From Proruminimicrobium sp964487915 (GTDB taxonomy: Bacteria > Elusimicrobiota > Endomicrobiia > Endomicrobiales > Endomicrobiaceae), in the NCBI GenBank assembly GCA_964487915.1, contig CAZASN010000002.1:248001-312000 (forward strand): DNA of 64,000 nt, given 5' to 3'. Numbering within the stretch: position 1 is the first letter of the stretch; each line of letters begins with the position of its first letter. Shown here one piece after another: positions 52,369 to 59,670 of this stretch. The notes below the pieces were generated by a model. That model ran no database searches and had not been told where the DNA came from. It was given only the letters and a program-made list of their open reading frames with translations. The translations under genes and the position numbers were made by a program.

Positions 52369-53054
52369 TAGAGTAATTTCCTTTCGTTTATTATTAATTC
52401 AAATTTACAGTCTAAAAATTTTGCAGCTCTTCTGCACATATTCATTCTTGACATAAATATTTCAAAGTATTCTATAACTTGTGATATTTTTGTGTCAACA
52501 TTCAAATTTAAAGATATAAGTTTTTCTTCCTTATTTATATTTAAAAAAGATCTGTCAACTGCATAATTTACTCTGTCGTGTATATCTACCGCAATCATGC
52601 TCGGATTTCTTACTCTTGTTTTATGCACATCTGATTTATCTGCCAGAATAAGCGCCGCTGCAACGGGATTTACCGGTTCGCCTATTTCTTCTTCGTGGTT
52701 TCCTATGGCTGAAGCTACCAAAGCTATTTCATCCGGTGTAGCTCCCAGCTGTTTCAAAATATCAAAAGCAATAAGGCTTGCCGACTGTCCGTGGTCCTGC
52801 CTGTTTATTACGTTTCCTATATCGTGAAGATAACCTGCGATTTCGGCAAGTTCCTGCAGTCTTTTCGGATAACCGAGCGTTGCCAGTATGTTTTTTGAAA
52901 CGGACGCAACCAAACTTACATGTCTGAATCCGTGTTCGGTATAACCGATCGCTCCGAGATAATCGTTTGATGCCCTGATAAAACTGTCAATCGTCTGATT
53001 GTTTTTTATATCGTCAAACGATACCTGCGAAAATTCAAGTTCTTTTGTATTCAT
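52368..53054 (-). CDS. HD-domain phosphohydrolase between yajC and secD
   Basis: A 228-residue HD-superfamily metal phosphohydrolase. The motif pattern is HGFRHV, AGYLHDIGNV, DHGQS, IGNHEEE and LADKSDV (H-HD-H-H-D). Such enzymes cut phosphate from nucleotides or phospholipid-like molecules. It sits inside the tgt-yajC-secDF operon and is coupled to secD by a one-base overlap, so it is under sec control. A full paralogue is encoded at 54880 beyond tgt. The substrate is unknown. Confidence 0.85.
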   Translation of the reverse strand: MNTKELEFSQVSFDDIKNNQTIDSFIRASNDYLGAIGYTEHGFRHVSLVASVSKNILATLGYPKRLQELAEIAGYLHDIGNVINRQDHGQSASLIAFDILKQLGATPDEIALVASAIGNHEEEIGEPVNPVAAALILADKSDVHKTRVRNPSMIAVDIHDRVNYAVDRSFLNINKEEKLISLNLNVDTKISQVIEYFEIFMSRMNMCRRAAKFLDCKFELIINERKLL

Positions 53055-53079
53055 TTTATACCGTTTTGCGGAAAAAAAG

Positions 53080-53448
53080 TTATTTTATAACTTCCGGAGT
53101 AACAGCCGTTTCCGGAGCGACAACCGTCGTTATTGTTGATTTTACTATTTTAATTCTTACGTTATCGGCTATTTTAACTTCGGCTACGTCTCCGTTTACA
53201 GAGACTACGGTCGCGTGAATTCCGCCTGCGGTAATTATTTTATCGTCTTTTTTCAAGGCTTCAAGCATTTTTTGGTGTTCTTTTCTCTGTTTTTGCTGAG
53301 GTCTTATAAGGAAAAAGTAAAAAAACACGAAAATTATTATAAGAGGCATAAGTCCGCCGAACGCACTTGCTCCGCCGGCCGCTCCCTCGGCGAATACATT
53401 TGAAGATAACAACGCTACCGACATTAATACTAAAACAATTTTGTTCAT
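53080..53448 (-). CDS. yajC: Sec translocon accessory protein YajC
   Basis: A 122-residue small membrane protein of the SecDF-YajC complex. It has a membrane helix (LMPLIIIFVFFYFFLIRPQQKQRKEHQKMLEALKKDDKI is the family hallmark), with a signal-like helix before it. The start codon overlaps the tgt stop by four bases (ATGA). The first 20 residues resemble a cleavable signal peptide, longer than in E. coli. Confidence 0.94.
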   Translation of the reverse strand: MNKIVLVLMSVALLSSNVFAEGAAGGASAFGGLMPLIIIFVFFYFFLIRPQQKQRKEHQKMLEALKKDDKIITAGGIHATVVSVNGDVAEVKIADNVRIKIVKSTITTVVAPETAVTPEVIK

Positions 53449-54584
53449 AACGCTCCCTTTTTGGAGTAATACTTTTCAAAAAAATCTTTTTTTGCTTCAA
53501 AAAATGTATCACTTTCCAACGCTTTTTTTATTTTGTCCGTCAATTTTATCATAAAATGAATATTATGTAAAGACAACAACGTCAAGGCAAGTATCTCCTG
53601 CGAACGGAATAGATGGTTAATGTAGGCTTTAGTATATCCTCTGCATGCCTGACAATCGCACTCTGAGTCAAGAGGAGTAAAATCCTCTTTAAATTCTCCG
53701 TTTTTAATATTTATTTTGCCGTAAGTGGTAAACGCCTGTCCGTTTCTTCCGTTTCTCGTCGGAATAACGCAGTCAAACATGTCAATTCCTCTTTCAACCG
53801 ATTCCCAGATATCTTCCGGCATTCCGACGCCCATCAGATATCGCGCTTTATCTTCCGGCAGATAAGGAACGGTGGCTTCAACAACCTTTAACATTTCCTC
53901 TTTTGATTCTCCTACCGATACTCCGCCTATCGCATAACCTACAAAATCTATTTCCTGCATTTTTAACGCGCTTTCTTTCCTTAAATCTTCAAAAACAGAA
54001 CCCTGTATTATTCCGAAAAGAGCCTGCGTAAGGCTGGCGTCGTCTTTATAAAATTCTTCCTTGCATCTTTTTGCCCACTGCAAACTTAAAAGCATTGAAT
54101 TTTTGGCGTAATCGTAAGTTGCCGGATAAGGAGTACATTCGTCAAAGCACATAATGATATCGGCGCCGATAGCTTTTTGTATCTGCATTGAAATTTCCGG
54201 AGACAAAAAATGTTTTGACCCGTCTATATGCGATTTAAATTCAACTCCGTCGTCTTTTATCTTTCTGAAATTATTTAAACTGAATATCTGAAAACCGCCT
54301 GAATCCGTCAGCATAGGCCCGTTCCACGAATTAAATTTTTGTATGCCGCCTGCTTTTTTTATTATATCAAGACCGGGTCTTAAATATATGTGATAAGAAT
54401 TTGCCAAAATGATTTGGGCTTTGGCGTCTTTTAGCTGTTCGGTTGATACCGATTTTACGGACCCCTGTGTGCCGACGGGCATAAAAACAGGCGTATCTAT
54501 AATTCCGCGCGTTGTATAAACTTTACCGAGCCTTGCCTTACATTGAGTTGATTTTTTTAATAATTGGTATGAACCCGCAATCAC
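53445..54584 (-). CDS. tgt: tRNA-guanine transglycosylase (queuine tRNA-ribosyltransferase)
   Basis: A 379-residue enzyme that exchanges guanine 34 for preQ1 in tRNAs with GUN anticodons, including the tRNA-Asn encoded nearby. It has FMPVGTQGSVKS, DSGGFQIFSL (catalytic Asp region), GIDMFDCVIPTRNGRNGQ and the zinc site CDCQACRGYTKAYINHLF. It starts at GTG 54584. tgt-yajC-secD-secF is a widely conserved order, here with an HD gene added. Confidence 0.96.
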   Translation of the reverse strand: MIAGSYQLLKKSTQCKARLGKVYTTRGIIDTPVFMPVGTQGSVKSVSTEQLKDAKAQIILANSYHIYLRPGLDIIKKAGGIQKFNSWNGPMLTDSGGFQIFSLNNFRKIKDDGVEFKSHIDGSKHFLSPEISMQIQKAIGADIIMCFDECTPYPATYDYAKNSMLLSLQWAKRCKEEFYKDDASLTQALFGIIQGSVFEDLRKESALKMQEIDFVGYAIGGVSVGESKEEMLKVVEATVPYLPEDKARYLMGVGMPEDIWESVERGIDMFDCVIPTRNGRNGQAFTTYGKINIKNGEFKEDFTPLDSECDCQACRGYTKAYINHLFRSQEILALTLLSLHNIHFMIKLTDKIKKALESDTFFEAKKDFFEKYYSKKGAL

Positions 54585-54603
54585 GATTTAAATCCCCTGA
54601 TTA

Positions 54604-54878
54604 TAGAAGCTGAGAAGTTAAGAAGTTTAGAGGCTTAGCAAAAACAACCGCTACTACATTTTTTTACTAAGCTTCAGCCGTTGAAGTTGTTACCAAGCTT
54701 CCAAGCTGCCAAACTTCCCAGCTTCCAATCTTCTGCCGTTATCGTCGTTAAAGTCTTTGCTCAGCTTCCCAGCTTCCGCCTTTAATGTTGTTACTCAGAT
54801 CCCAAGCTTCTAAGCCGCTAAGCTTTAGCCGTTGAAGTTGTTACCAAGCTTCCAAGCTGCCAATCTTCTCAGCTTCTA
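54604..54878. repeat. R1 repeat, full element with 14-bp terminal inverted repeats
   Basis: It begins TAGAAGCTGAGAAG (54604-54617) and ends CTTCTCAGCTTCTA (54865-54878), a perfect 14-bp inverted pair. The inside is 8-bp units (AGCTTCCA, AGCTGCCA, AACTTCCC, AGCTTCCA) alternating with GCCGTTATCGTCGTTAAAGT-type spacers. It lies between tgt and the second HD gene and its right edge is one base from that gene's stop codon. No ORF. Size and ends resemble a miniature inverted-repeat element. Confidence 0.82.
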
Positions 54879-54879
54879 A

Positions 54880-55551
54880 CTATATGAACTTGTCGCCGTT
54901 AATATAAAAGTTAAAATTGCATCCAAGTTTATTGCATGCTTTTGTACAATAATTCATTCTAGGCGTAAAAATTTCAAAATATTCCATGATGGAACATATC
55001 TTTGTGTTAATAGCCAGCTGCAAAGTTATTTCTTTATCTTCTCTTGATATTTGTATTTCGGAATTTTCACATGCTCCCACAACTTTTGAATGTACATCTT
55101 TCAAATACTGGTTTTCCGTTCTTAATCTTTCAAAATGAACATCCGTTTTATCGCCTAAAATAACGGCTGCTGCAATATCTGTCGGAGGCTGCATTGATTT
55201 ATCTTCATGGCTTCCTATCGCTCCGAACACTTCAAATATATCGCTCGTATATTTTATATTTTTGCCTTCGGCTCTTAAAAGATCAAGAGCCATAACCGCG
55301 CCGCTTTGGGCATGGCCTTTTCTTGAAATCATATTCCCGATATCGTGAAGATAACCGGCGATTCTTGCAAGATTCTGCTGTTTTACGGTATAGCCGAGTT
55401 CTTTTAAAACATAACCGGCTCTGTCGGAAGCGTGTTTGGCATGCCTGATGCCGTGTTCTTTATAACCGACCATTTCAAAAATATGGTCGGCATAACCTAA
55501 ATATGTAATTACTTCTCTGTTATTTAAGATATCGTCAATTGTTTTTATCAT
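54880..55551 (-). CDS. HD-domain phosphohydrolase, paralogue of the sec-operon HD protein
   Basis: A 223-residue protein with the same H-HD-H-H-D pattern as the protein at 52368 (HGIRHAKH, AGYLHDIGNM, KGHAQSG, IGSHEDK, LGDKTDV) and the same C-terminal YFEIFTPRMNYC block. I start it at ATG 55551. A TATAAT box lies six bases before that ATG, and an in-frame TTG at 55566 would lie inside the box. No Shine-Dalgarno site is seen, so a leaderless message is possible. The R1 element separates it from tgt. Confidence 0.83.
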   Translation of the reverse strand: MIKTIDDILNNREVITYLGYADHIFEMVGYKEHGIRHAKHASDRAGYVLKELGYTVKQQNLARIAGYLHDIGNMISRKGHAQSGAVMALDLLRAEGKNIKYTSDIFEVFGAIGSHEDKSMQPPTDIAAAVILGDKTDVHFERLRTENQYLKDVHSKVVGACENSEIQISREDKEITLQLAINTKICSIMEYFEIFTPRMNYCTKACNKLGCNFNFYINGDKFI

Positions 55552-55662
55552 TGGCAGATTATACAAAATAAATAGAAAAACTTCTCTTTTTAAATTTGTA
55601 TAATATAACGGTAACAGATTTAAAATGCATAAATAAAGATTTGAAATTTAGGAGAAAACAAA

Positions 55663-55743
55663 ATGGAAAGACCGCTAGTTTTATGGTTTGTTCTTATAAT
55701 GATTGTAATCTTTTTCGTTATGTTTTTCAGAGCATGTCTTTAA
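55663..55743 (+). CDS. Small 26-residue single-helix membrane protein
   Basis: A short ORF missed by length cut-offs. It begins MERPLVLWF, continues as one almost wholly hydrophobic helix (Leu, Ile, Val, Phe, Met) and ends FFRACL. AGGAGAAA lies just before the ATG and a TATAAT box at 55599-55604. The methyltransferase gene starts 13 bases after its stop, so the two are probably co-transcribed. It could be a small membrane regulator or subunit; nothing more can be said. Confidence 0.6.
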   Translation: MERPLVLWFVLIMIVIFFVMFFRACL

Positions 55744-55756
55744 TCAGAGGTTTAAA

Positions 55757-56518
55757 ATGAAACAATGGTATGAATCATTATTTGAAAATTACTCTCAAAA
55801 ATACGACAAGGAATGTTTTACGCAAGGGACCGCAGGAGAATGCGATTTTATTGAACGGGAAACCGGACGAAATAAATCTTTAAAAATTATTGATGTCGGA
55901 TGCGGTACCGGCCGTCATTCAATTGAACTTGCAAAAAGAGGATATAACGTGACCGGCGTTGATCTTTCCGAAAATCAACTCAAACGGGCAAGGCAAAAAG
56001 CGCAGGAAGCGGGCCTTGAAATTAAATTTCAAAAACAGGATGCTCGCAATCTTCCGTTTAACGGCGAATTTGATTTGGCGATTATGTTATGCGAAGGCGG
56101 ATTTTCTCTTATGGAAACTGACGAGATGAATTTTGAAATACTTAAGAATATTACGAAGGGTTTAAAAAATAACGGAAAATTGATTTTTACAACATTAAAC
56201 GGATTATTTCCGCTGTTTCATTCCGTAAGCAAATTCTATGAGTCTGCACAGAAAGAAGGCCAGTCGCAGTGTAAAGAATGTTCCTTTGACCTTATGACTT
56301 TCCGTGATCATAACACGGCGGTTTTTGAGGACGATTCGGGGAATAAAAAAGAACTTAAATGTAACGAAAGATATTACGTCCCAAGCGAAATAACATGGCT
56401 TTTAAAATCGCTCGGTTTTAAAAAAATAGATATTTACGGAGCAAAACTCGGAGCTTTTTCCCGCAGCGATAAATTAACGACAGAAGATTTTGAAATGCTT
56501 ATAATCGCCGAAAAATAA
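55757..56518 (+). CDS. SAM-dependent methyltransferase
   Basis: A 253-residue class-I methyltransferase with motif I IIDVGCGTGRHSIEL (about 44-58) followed by YNVTGVDLSENQLKRA and FDLAIMLCEGGFSLM. The middle part has several Cys (QCKEC) and the C-terminus VPSEITWLLKSLGFKKIDIYGA is typical of the UbiE-like group. The substrate is unknown. It heads a set with a flavoprotein-like and a Cys-rich gene downstream. Confidence 0.85.
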   Translation: MKQWYESLFENYSQKYDKECFTQGTAGECDFIERETGRNKSLKIIDVGCGTGRHSIELAKRGYNVTGVDLSENQLKRARQKAQEAGLEIKFQKQDARNLPFNGEFDLAIMLCEGGFSLMETDEMNFEILKNITKGLKNNGKLIFTTLNGLFPLFHSVSKFYESAQKEGQSQCKECSFDLMTFRDHNTAVFEDDSGNKKELKCNERYYVPSEITWLLKSLGFKKIDIYGAKLGAFSRSDKLTTEDFEMLIIAEK

Positions 56519-56533
56519 AAAGGAGAATATATC

Positions 56534-56968
56534 GTGAATAAAGAAGAAATTTATAAGTTGATGACGGCTAACCCTGTTTTTTGGCTGGCAACGGCTGAGG
56601 ATAATAAACCGCACTGCAGGGCGATGTTTTTGTATAAAGCGGATGAAAACGGAATCGTTTTTCATACAGGTTCAATGAAAGATATTTTCAAACAGATTTC
56701 AAAAAACAATAATGTTGAAGTTTGTTTTAACGATTTTAAAACGGGAGTACAGGTAAGAGTCGCCGGTAAACTTGAAGAAATAACCGATAATAAATACAAA
56801 GATGAAATCTGCGCGCATCCTACACGCCAGTTTTTAAGAACATGGAGAGAACAAGGAATATTTTCGGATTTTTATTCGCAGCTTAAAGTATTTGTTTTAA
56901 AAAACGGGAAAGCCGTTACTTGGACTTCGGCGACTAATTTTTCGCCCAAAACTGAAATCTTACTTTAA
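56534..56968 (+). CDS. Pyridoxamine-5'-phosphate-oxidase-like flavin protein
   Basis: A 144-residue split-barrel FMN- or F420-binding protein of the PNPOx-like superfamily: VFWLATAEDNKPHCRAMF, IVFHTGSMKDIFKQISKNNNVEVCF and VRVAGKLEEIT. The start is GTG 56534 after AGGAG. Such short members often act on small stress molecules or as flavin reductases. The exact role is open. It shares its transcript with the methyltransferase. Confidence 0.83.
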   Translation: MNKEEIYKLMTANPVFWLATAEDNKPHCRAMFLYKADENGIVFHTGSMKDIFKQISKNNNVEVCFNDFKTGVQVRVAGKLEEITDNKYKDEICAHPTRQFLRTWREQGIFSDFYSQLKVFVLKNGKAVTWTSATNFSPKTEILL

Positions 56969-56977
56969 GAGGAAAAA

Positions 56978-57238
56978 ATGTTTGAATCAAGATGCGGAGT
57001 AAGATGCAATTCCTGTGAAAGAAAAGAAAAAGTAAACTGCAAAGGCTGTATTAATATAACAGTTCCTTTTTGGGGCGGCAAATGCGGCGTTAAAAGCTGC
57101 TGTGAAGAAAAACATTTGGACCATTGCGGATTATGCGATGTTTTTCCGTGTGATATGCTTGCGAATATGGGGAAGGATATGGGGTATGATCCGGCGCCGA
57201 GGTTAGCGCAATGCATTAAATGGAAAAACGAAAAATAA
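56978..57238 (+). CDS. DUF3795-type Cys-rich small protein
   Basis: An 86-residue protein with twelve cysteines in pairs (CGVRCNSCERKEKVNCKGC; CGVKSCCEEKHLDHCGLCDVFPC), the pattern of DUF3795 proteins, which likely bind zinc or iron-sulfur. There is no signal peptide. It begins nine bases after the previous stop with AAGAGGA. Function unknown. Confidence 0.82.
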   Translation: MFESRCGVRCNSCERKEKVNCKGCINITVPFWGGKCGVKSCCEEKHLDHCGLCDVFPCDMLANMGKDMGYDPAPRLAQCIKWKNEK

Positions 57239-57308
57239 TATAACGGTTTCAAATATCCAACATAATATTTCTAAAATATTATGTCCCCAACATCAGTGTT
57301 CCAACTTT

Positions 57309-57364
57309 CAATTTTCAGACCTTATGTACCGTTTACACTTGCGTACACTGCGGTCTGAAAATTG
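57309..57364. repeat. R2 hairpin copy 3
   Basis: CAATTTTCAGACC (57309-57321) pairs perfectly with GGTCTGAAAATTG (57352-57364). The apical TTATGTACCGTTTACACTTG then CGTACACTGC is close to the other copies. Confidence 0.87.
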
Positions 57365-57492
57365 TTCGTTTCACTCCAGACTTTGAAACCTAACGACAAC
57401 AACCAAAAAACAACAGATAACGAAAACTTAAAGCCTTTAACTGCAATGGCAAAAATGATATTTCAGCTCAAATCTTAAATTCTTAAACAATA

Positions 57493-57626
57493 ATAAACCA
57501 AGCTTCCAAGCCTCTGTAGTTATCGTTGTTAAAGTCGTTACTCAGCTTCTAAGCTGCCCAACTTCCAAACTTCTGTTGTTAAAGTCGTTACTCAGCCTCC
57601 AAGCTGCTAAGCTTCCTAGCTTCCAA
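57493..57626. repeat. R1 repeat copy upstream of small RNA 1
   Basis: Units AGCTTCCA, AGCCTCTG, then GTTATCGTTGTTAAAGTCGT, then AGCTTCTA, AGCTGCCC, AACTTCCA, AACTTCTG, then GTTGTTAAAGTCGTTACTC and more 8-mers. It ends eight bases before the -35 of the small-RNA promoter. Confidence 0.78.
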
Positions 57627-57633
57627 AAAACCC

Positions 57634-57662
57634 TTGACAGTTTTATATTCATGGGCTATATT
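57634..57662 (+). promoter_or_regulatory. Promoter of small RNA 1
   Basis: TTGACA (57634-57639), 17 bases, TATATT (57657-57662). Predicted start near 57669, exactly at the 5' base of the closing stem. Confidence 0.75.
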
Positions 57663-57668
57663 ATAAAT

Positions 57669-57770
57669 GCTTCCAGTAGGTGTTGGGTCATCTTGAAAAA
57701 GATGAAAAGTGAAGAGGACCAGTGAAAAAAGTACCTCAAACTTCCAACAGGCTAAGGGAAGCTGTTTTTT
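57669..57770 (+). ncRNA. Small structured RNA 1 (paralogue of the RNA at 59529)
   Basis: About 100 bases without an ORF. The closing stem GCTTCC (57669-57674)/GGAAGC (57757-57762) is followed by GTTTTTTT, so it doubles as the terminator. Inside are GTTGG/CCAAC, the hairpin CATCTT-GAAA-AAGATG (57689-57704) and a second arm GAGG/CCTC. The RNA at 59529 has the same first hairpin sequence, the same start TATAAATGCTTC and the same overall fold with different stems elsewhere. I recognise no Rfam class: it is not an obvious riboswitch, SRP, 6S or tmRNA. Confidence 0.75.
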
Positions 57771-57804
57771 TGTAGTATGGATTTAATATTTGGCTTCCAA
57801 TTTT

Positions 57805-57860
57805 GAAACACAAGAGCTTATGTACACCGTAAAGGAACGTACACTTCACTCTTGTGTTTC
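57805..57860. repeat. R2 hairpin copy 4
   Basis: GAAACACAAGAGC (57805-57817) pairs with ACTCTTGTGTTTC (57848-57860), with one mismatch at the top of the stem. Over 66 bases it is almost identical to copy 2 at 35663, so it is a dispersed duplicate. Confidence 0.87.
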
Positions 57861-58037
57861 TTCATTTCAGCACAAATCTTCAATCCTTTAACAATGGAAA
57901 TCTAAAAAATTGAAAATACTTCATTTCATTGCGAAAACTTAAAGCCTTTAACTGCAAAACTGACTTTCTTCGGTTGCCTAACTTCTAAACTTCCAAGCTG
58001 CTGTCTTATTATGGTATAATAATCAAAAGGAGTTAAA

Positions 58038-58541
58038 ATGCTTATAACCGTAGTTGAAAGCAAATCATCAAAATATTATATAGGCGAACCGTTTTTTGTT
58101 ATGAAGGCCGGTGAATGGGAAAAAACAATGTTTGAAACCCGTTATTCGGGCAATTCTGCTTCGGACAATTTTACAGGGTTTGAAGTATTGGAAAGCGAAG
58201 ATAAGAAGTTAAAAACTTCTTTATTCTGTCTGCAGACAAAAAAAACGGAAGCCAGCGTTATAACAAATCAAAAATGTATTATTGCAGTTATTCCCGATAC
58301 TTTCTGGGATATCAACAAAATGGCAAAAGCCAAAGAGCACGGTTTTTTCATTGAAACAAACGGCAAAATACCGCCTAAATTAAATCCGAACAAAAATCAT
58401 ATATCAATCTGCTATACGGGAAGCGATAATAAAACATATACCTACACAATTCTTACACAGCTCAAAAGATATGAGAAATATGCAAAAAAATTATCGGAAA
58501 AAAGAATAAAATTCCAACCGAAAACAAAAACAATTATTTAA
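58038..58541 (+). CDS. Hypothetical soluble protein
   Basis: A 167-residue protein I do not recognise. There is no signal peptide or helix. It is rich in Lys and Thr, with the blocks AGEWEKTMFETRYSGNSAS and KEHGFFIETNGKIPPKLNPN. AAAAGGAG precedes the ATG and a TATAAT lies at 58014. The gene stands alone after the repeat-filled gap, and the cupin gene follows 46 bases later. Lineage-specific by appearance. Confidence 0.6.
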   Translation: MLITVVESKSSKYYIGEPFFVMKAGEWEKTMFETRYSGNSASDNFTGFEVLESEDKKLKTSLFCLQTKKTEASVITNQKCIIAVIPDTFWDINKMAKAKEHGFFIETNGKIPPKLNPNKNHISICYTGSDNKTYTYTILTQLKRYEKYAKKLSEKRIKFQPKTKTII

Positions 58542-58587
58542 TAATTAAAACTGCCAAAAATATTAAAATGCTGTCAGGGGTAAAAAT

Positions 58588-58914
58588 ATGGAAAAAGAAG
58601 ACTTGAAAGCAAAAGCAATAAAAACAAAAGAGCTTGTTGAATATAACACCGGAGCAGTTGTAAGCCGTACGATAATAGAACGTCCTACTGGCACGGTTAC
58701 TATTTTTTCTTTTGACCAAGGGCAGGGTTTAAGCGAGCATACCGCTCCTTTTGACGCAATGGTTGAAATTATAGACGGCGAAGCTGAAATTAAAATAGAC
58801 GGCAAACCCAATATTGTAAAGGAAGGCGAATTTATAATAATGCCGGCAGGAAAACCTCATTCTCTTAAAGCCGTAAAAAAATTTAAAATGCTTTTAATAA
58901 TGATAAAAGCCTGA
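58588..58914 (+). CDS. Cupin-domain protein
   Basis: A 108-residue single cupin barrel. Motif 1 is QGLSEHTAPFDAMVEIIDGEAEI (one His and Glu-like ligands) and motif 2 is GEFIIMPAGKPHSLKAV with a His. Small cupins of this kind bind a metal and may act as sugar-isomerase-like or sensor proteins. No specific role can be read. AGGGGTAAA precedes ATG. Likely one transcript with the next gene (17-base gap). Confidence 0.87.
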   Translation: MEKEDLKAKAIKTKELVEYNTGAVVSRTIIERPTGTVTIFSFDQGQGLSEHTAPFDAMVEIIDGEAEIKIDGKPNIVKEGEFIIMPAGKPHSLKAVKKFKMLLIMIKA

Positions 58915-58931
58915 AAATAAAGGGGGAAAAT

Positions 58932-59489
58932 ATGTCAGCAAAAAAAATTGCAGTTATCGTAGGAAGTCTCCGCAAAGAATCTTTTAACAGAAAAACGGCA
59001 AACGCGCTTATAAAACTCGCGCCTGCTTCGCTTTCTCTTGAAATTCTTGAAATATCTAATCTTTCCCTTTACAATGAGGACCTTGATTTAAAACCGCCCG
59101 AAGCATGGACGGAATTCAGAGATAAATTGAAAACTTTTGACGGCGTTATTTTTGTTACTCCGGAATATAACCGCTCGTTTACGGCTGTGATAAAAAACGC
59201 AATAGATATAGGTTCGCGTCCTTACGGACACAGCGTTTGGAACGGCAAACCCGGCGCTGTAATAAGCGTTTCGCAGGGGGCAATGGGGGGATTTGGCGCC
59301 AACCATCATTTGAGACAAATATTTGTGTTTCTTAATATTCCGATCATGCAGCAGCCTGAAGCTTATATCGGCAACGCGGCAAGCTGGTTTGACGCTCACG
59401 GAAATCTCGTCAACGAGCCGATGTCAAAATTTTTAAAAAATTTCATAGATTCTTATTCCGAATGGGTTTATAAAATCTGTTCTAAATAA
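58932..59489 (+). CDS. NADPH-dependent FMN reductase
   Basis: A 185-residue flavodoxin-fold quinone or azo reductase. It has VGSLRKESFNRKTANAL (FMN phosphate site), VFVTPEYNRSFTAVIKNAIDIGSRPYGHSVWNGKPGAVISVSQGAMGGFGANHHLR in its core (quoted in parts: TPEYNRS, WNGKPG, SQGAMGG). Length is normal. GGGGGAAAA precedes the ATG. A small-RNA gene with its own promoter lies six bases after the stop. Confidence 0.92.
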   Translation: MSAKKIAVIVGSLRKESFNRKTANALIKLAPASLSLEILEISNLSLYNEDLDLKPPEAWTEFRDKLKTFDGVIFVTPEYNRSFTAVIKNAIDIGSRPYGHSVWNGKPGAVISVSQGAMGGFGANHHLRQIFVFLNIPIMQQPEAYIGNAASWFDAHGNLVNEPMSKFLKNFIDSYSEWVYKICSK

Positions 59490-59494
59490 AACTA

Positions 59495-59522
59495 TTGACA
59501 TTTTTTAATCATGTACTAAACT
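59495..59522 (+). promoter_or_regulatory. Promoter of small RNA 2
   Basis: TTGACA (59495-59500), 16 bases, TAAACT (59517-59522); predicted start near 59529, the first base of the closing stem. It starts six bases after the reductase stop. Confidence 0.65.
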
Positions 59523-59528
59523 ATAAAT

Positions 59529-59632
59529 GCTTCTAGTAAGTCTCGGGAACATCTTGAAAAAGATGGGGGCACAGGGATAACAAAAAAATGAAGATTATCT
59601 CTCCCTTCCGAACTGAACGGAGCATTTTTTTT
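59529..59632 (+). ncRNA. Small structured RNA 2 (paralogue of the RNA at 57669)
   Basis: About 100 bases. Closing stem GCTTC (59529-59533)/GGAGC (59619-59623), then a run of eight T. Inside: TCGG/CCGA, the hairpin CATCTT-GAAA-AAGATG (59550-59565) identical to RNA 1, and a second hairpin GGGATAA (59574-59580)/TTATCTC (59595-59601). The fold matches RNA 1 while the primary sequence differs in the other stems, which supports a conserved structure. Class unknown. Confidence 0.75.
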
Positions 59633-59670
59633 GTATATTATAACGGCTTCAAATTTTTGGTTACAACTTC

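Larger units (their letters stand above)
57239..58037. repeat. 800-bp non-coding gap: R2, R1, small RNA 1, R2, R1 fragment
   Basis: No supported ORF. Contents in order: R2 copy 3 (57309-57364), its GAAAACTTAAAGCCTTTAACTGCAA tail (about 57422-57446), R1 units (57493-57626), a small RNA with promoter (57634-57770), R2 copy 4 (57805-57860) with the same tail at about 57933, and short R1 units at 57973-58005. The whole gap is repeat or RNA. Confidence 0.75.

Noticed and set aside
51491..52456. Plus-strand ORFs opposite secD
   Set aside because: secD is unambiguous on the minus strand; these ORFs have low-complexity translations.
54604..54878. R1 as a CRISPR array
   Set aside because: The spacers are themselves near-identical and the 8-mers vary; unit length is far too short, and no cas genes are present.
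57669..57770. Small RNA 1 as a riboswitch for the gene at 58038
   Set aside because: About 270 bases of other repeat elements separate them, the RNA ends in its own terminator, and no known aptamer motif is visible.
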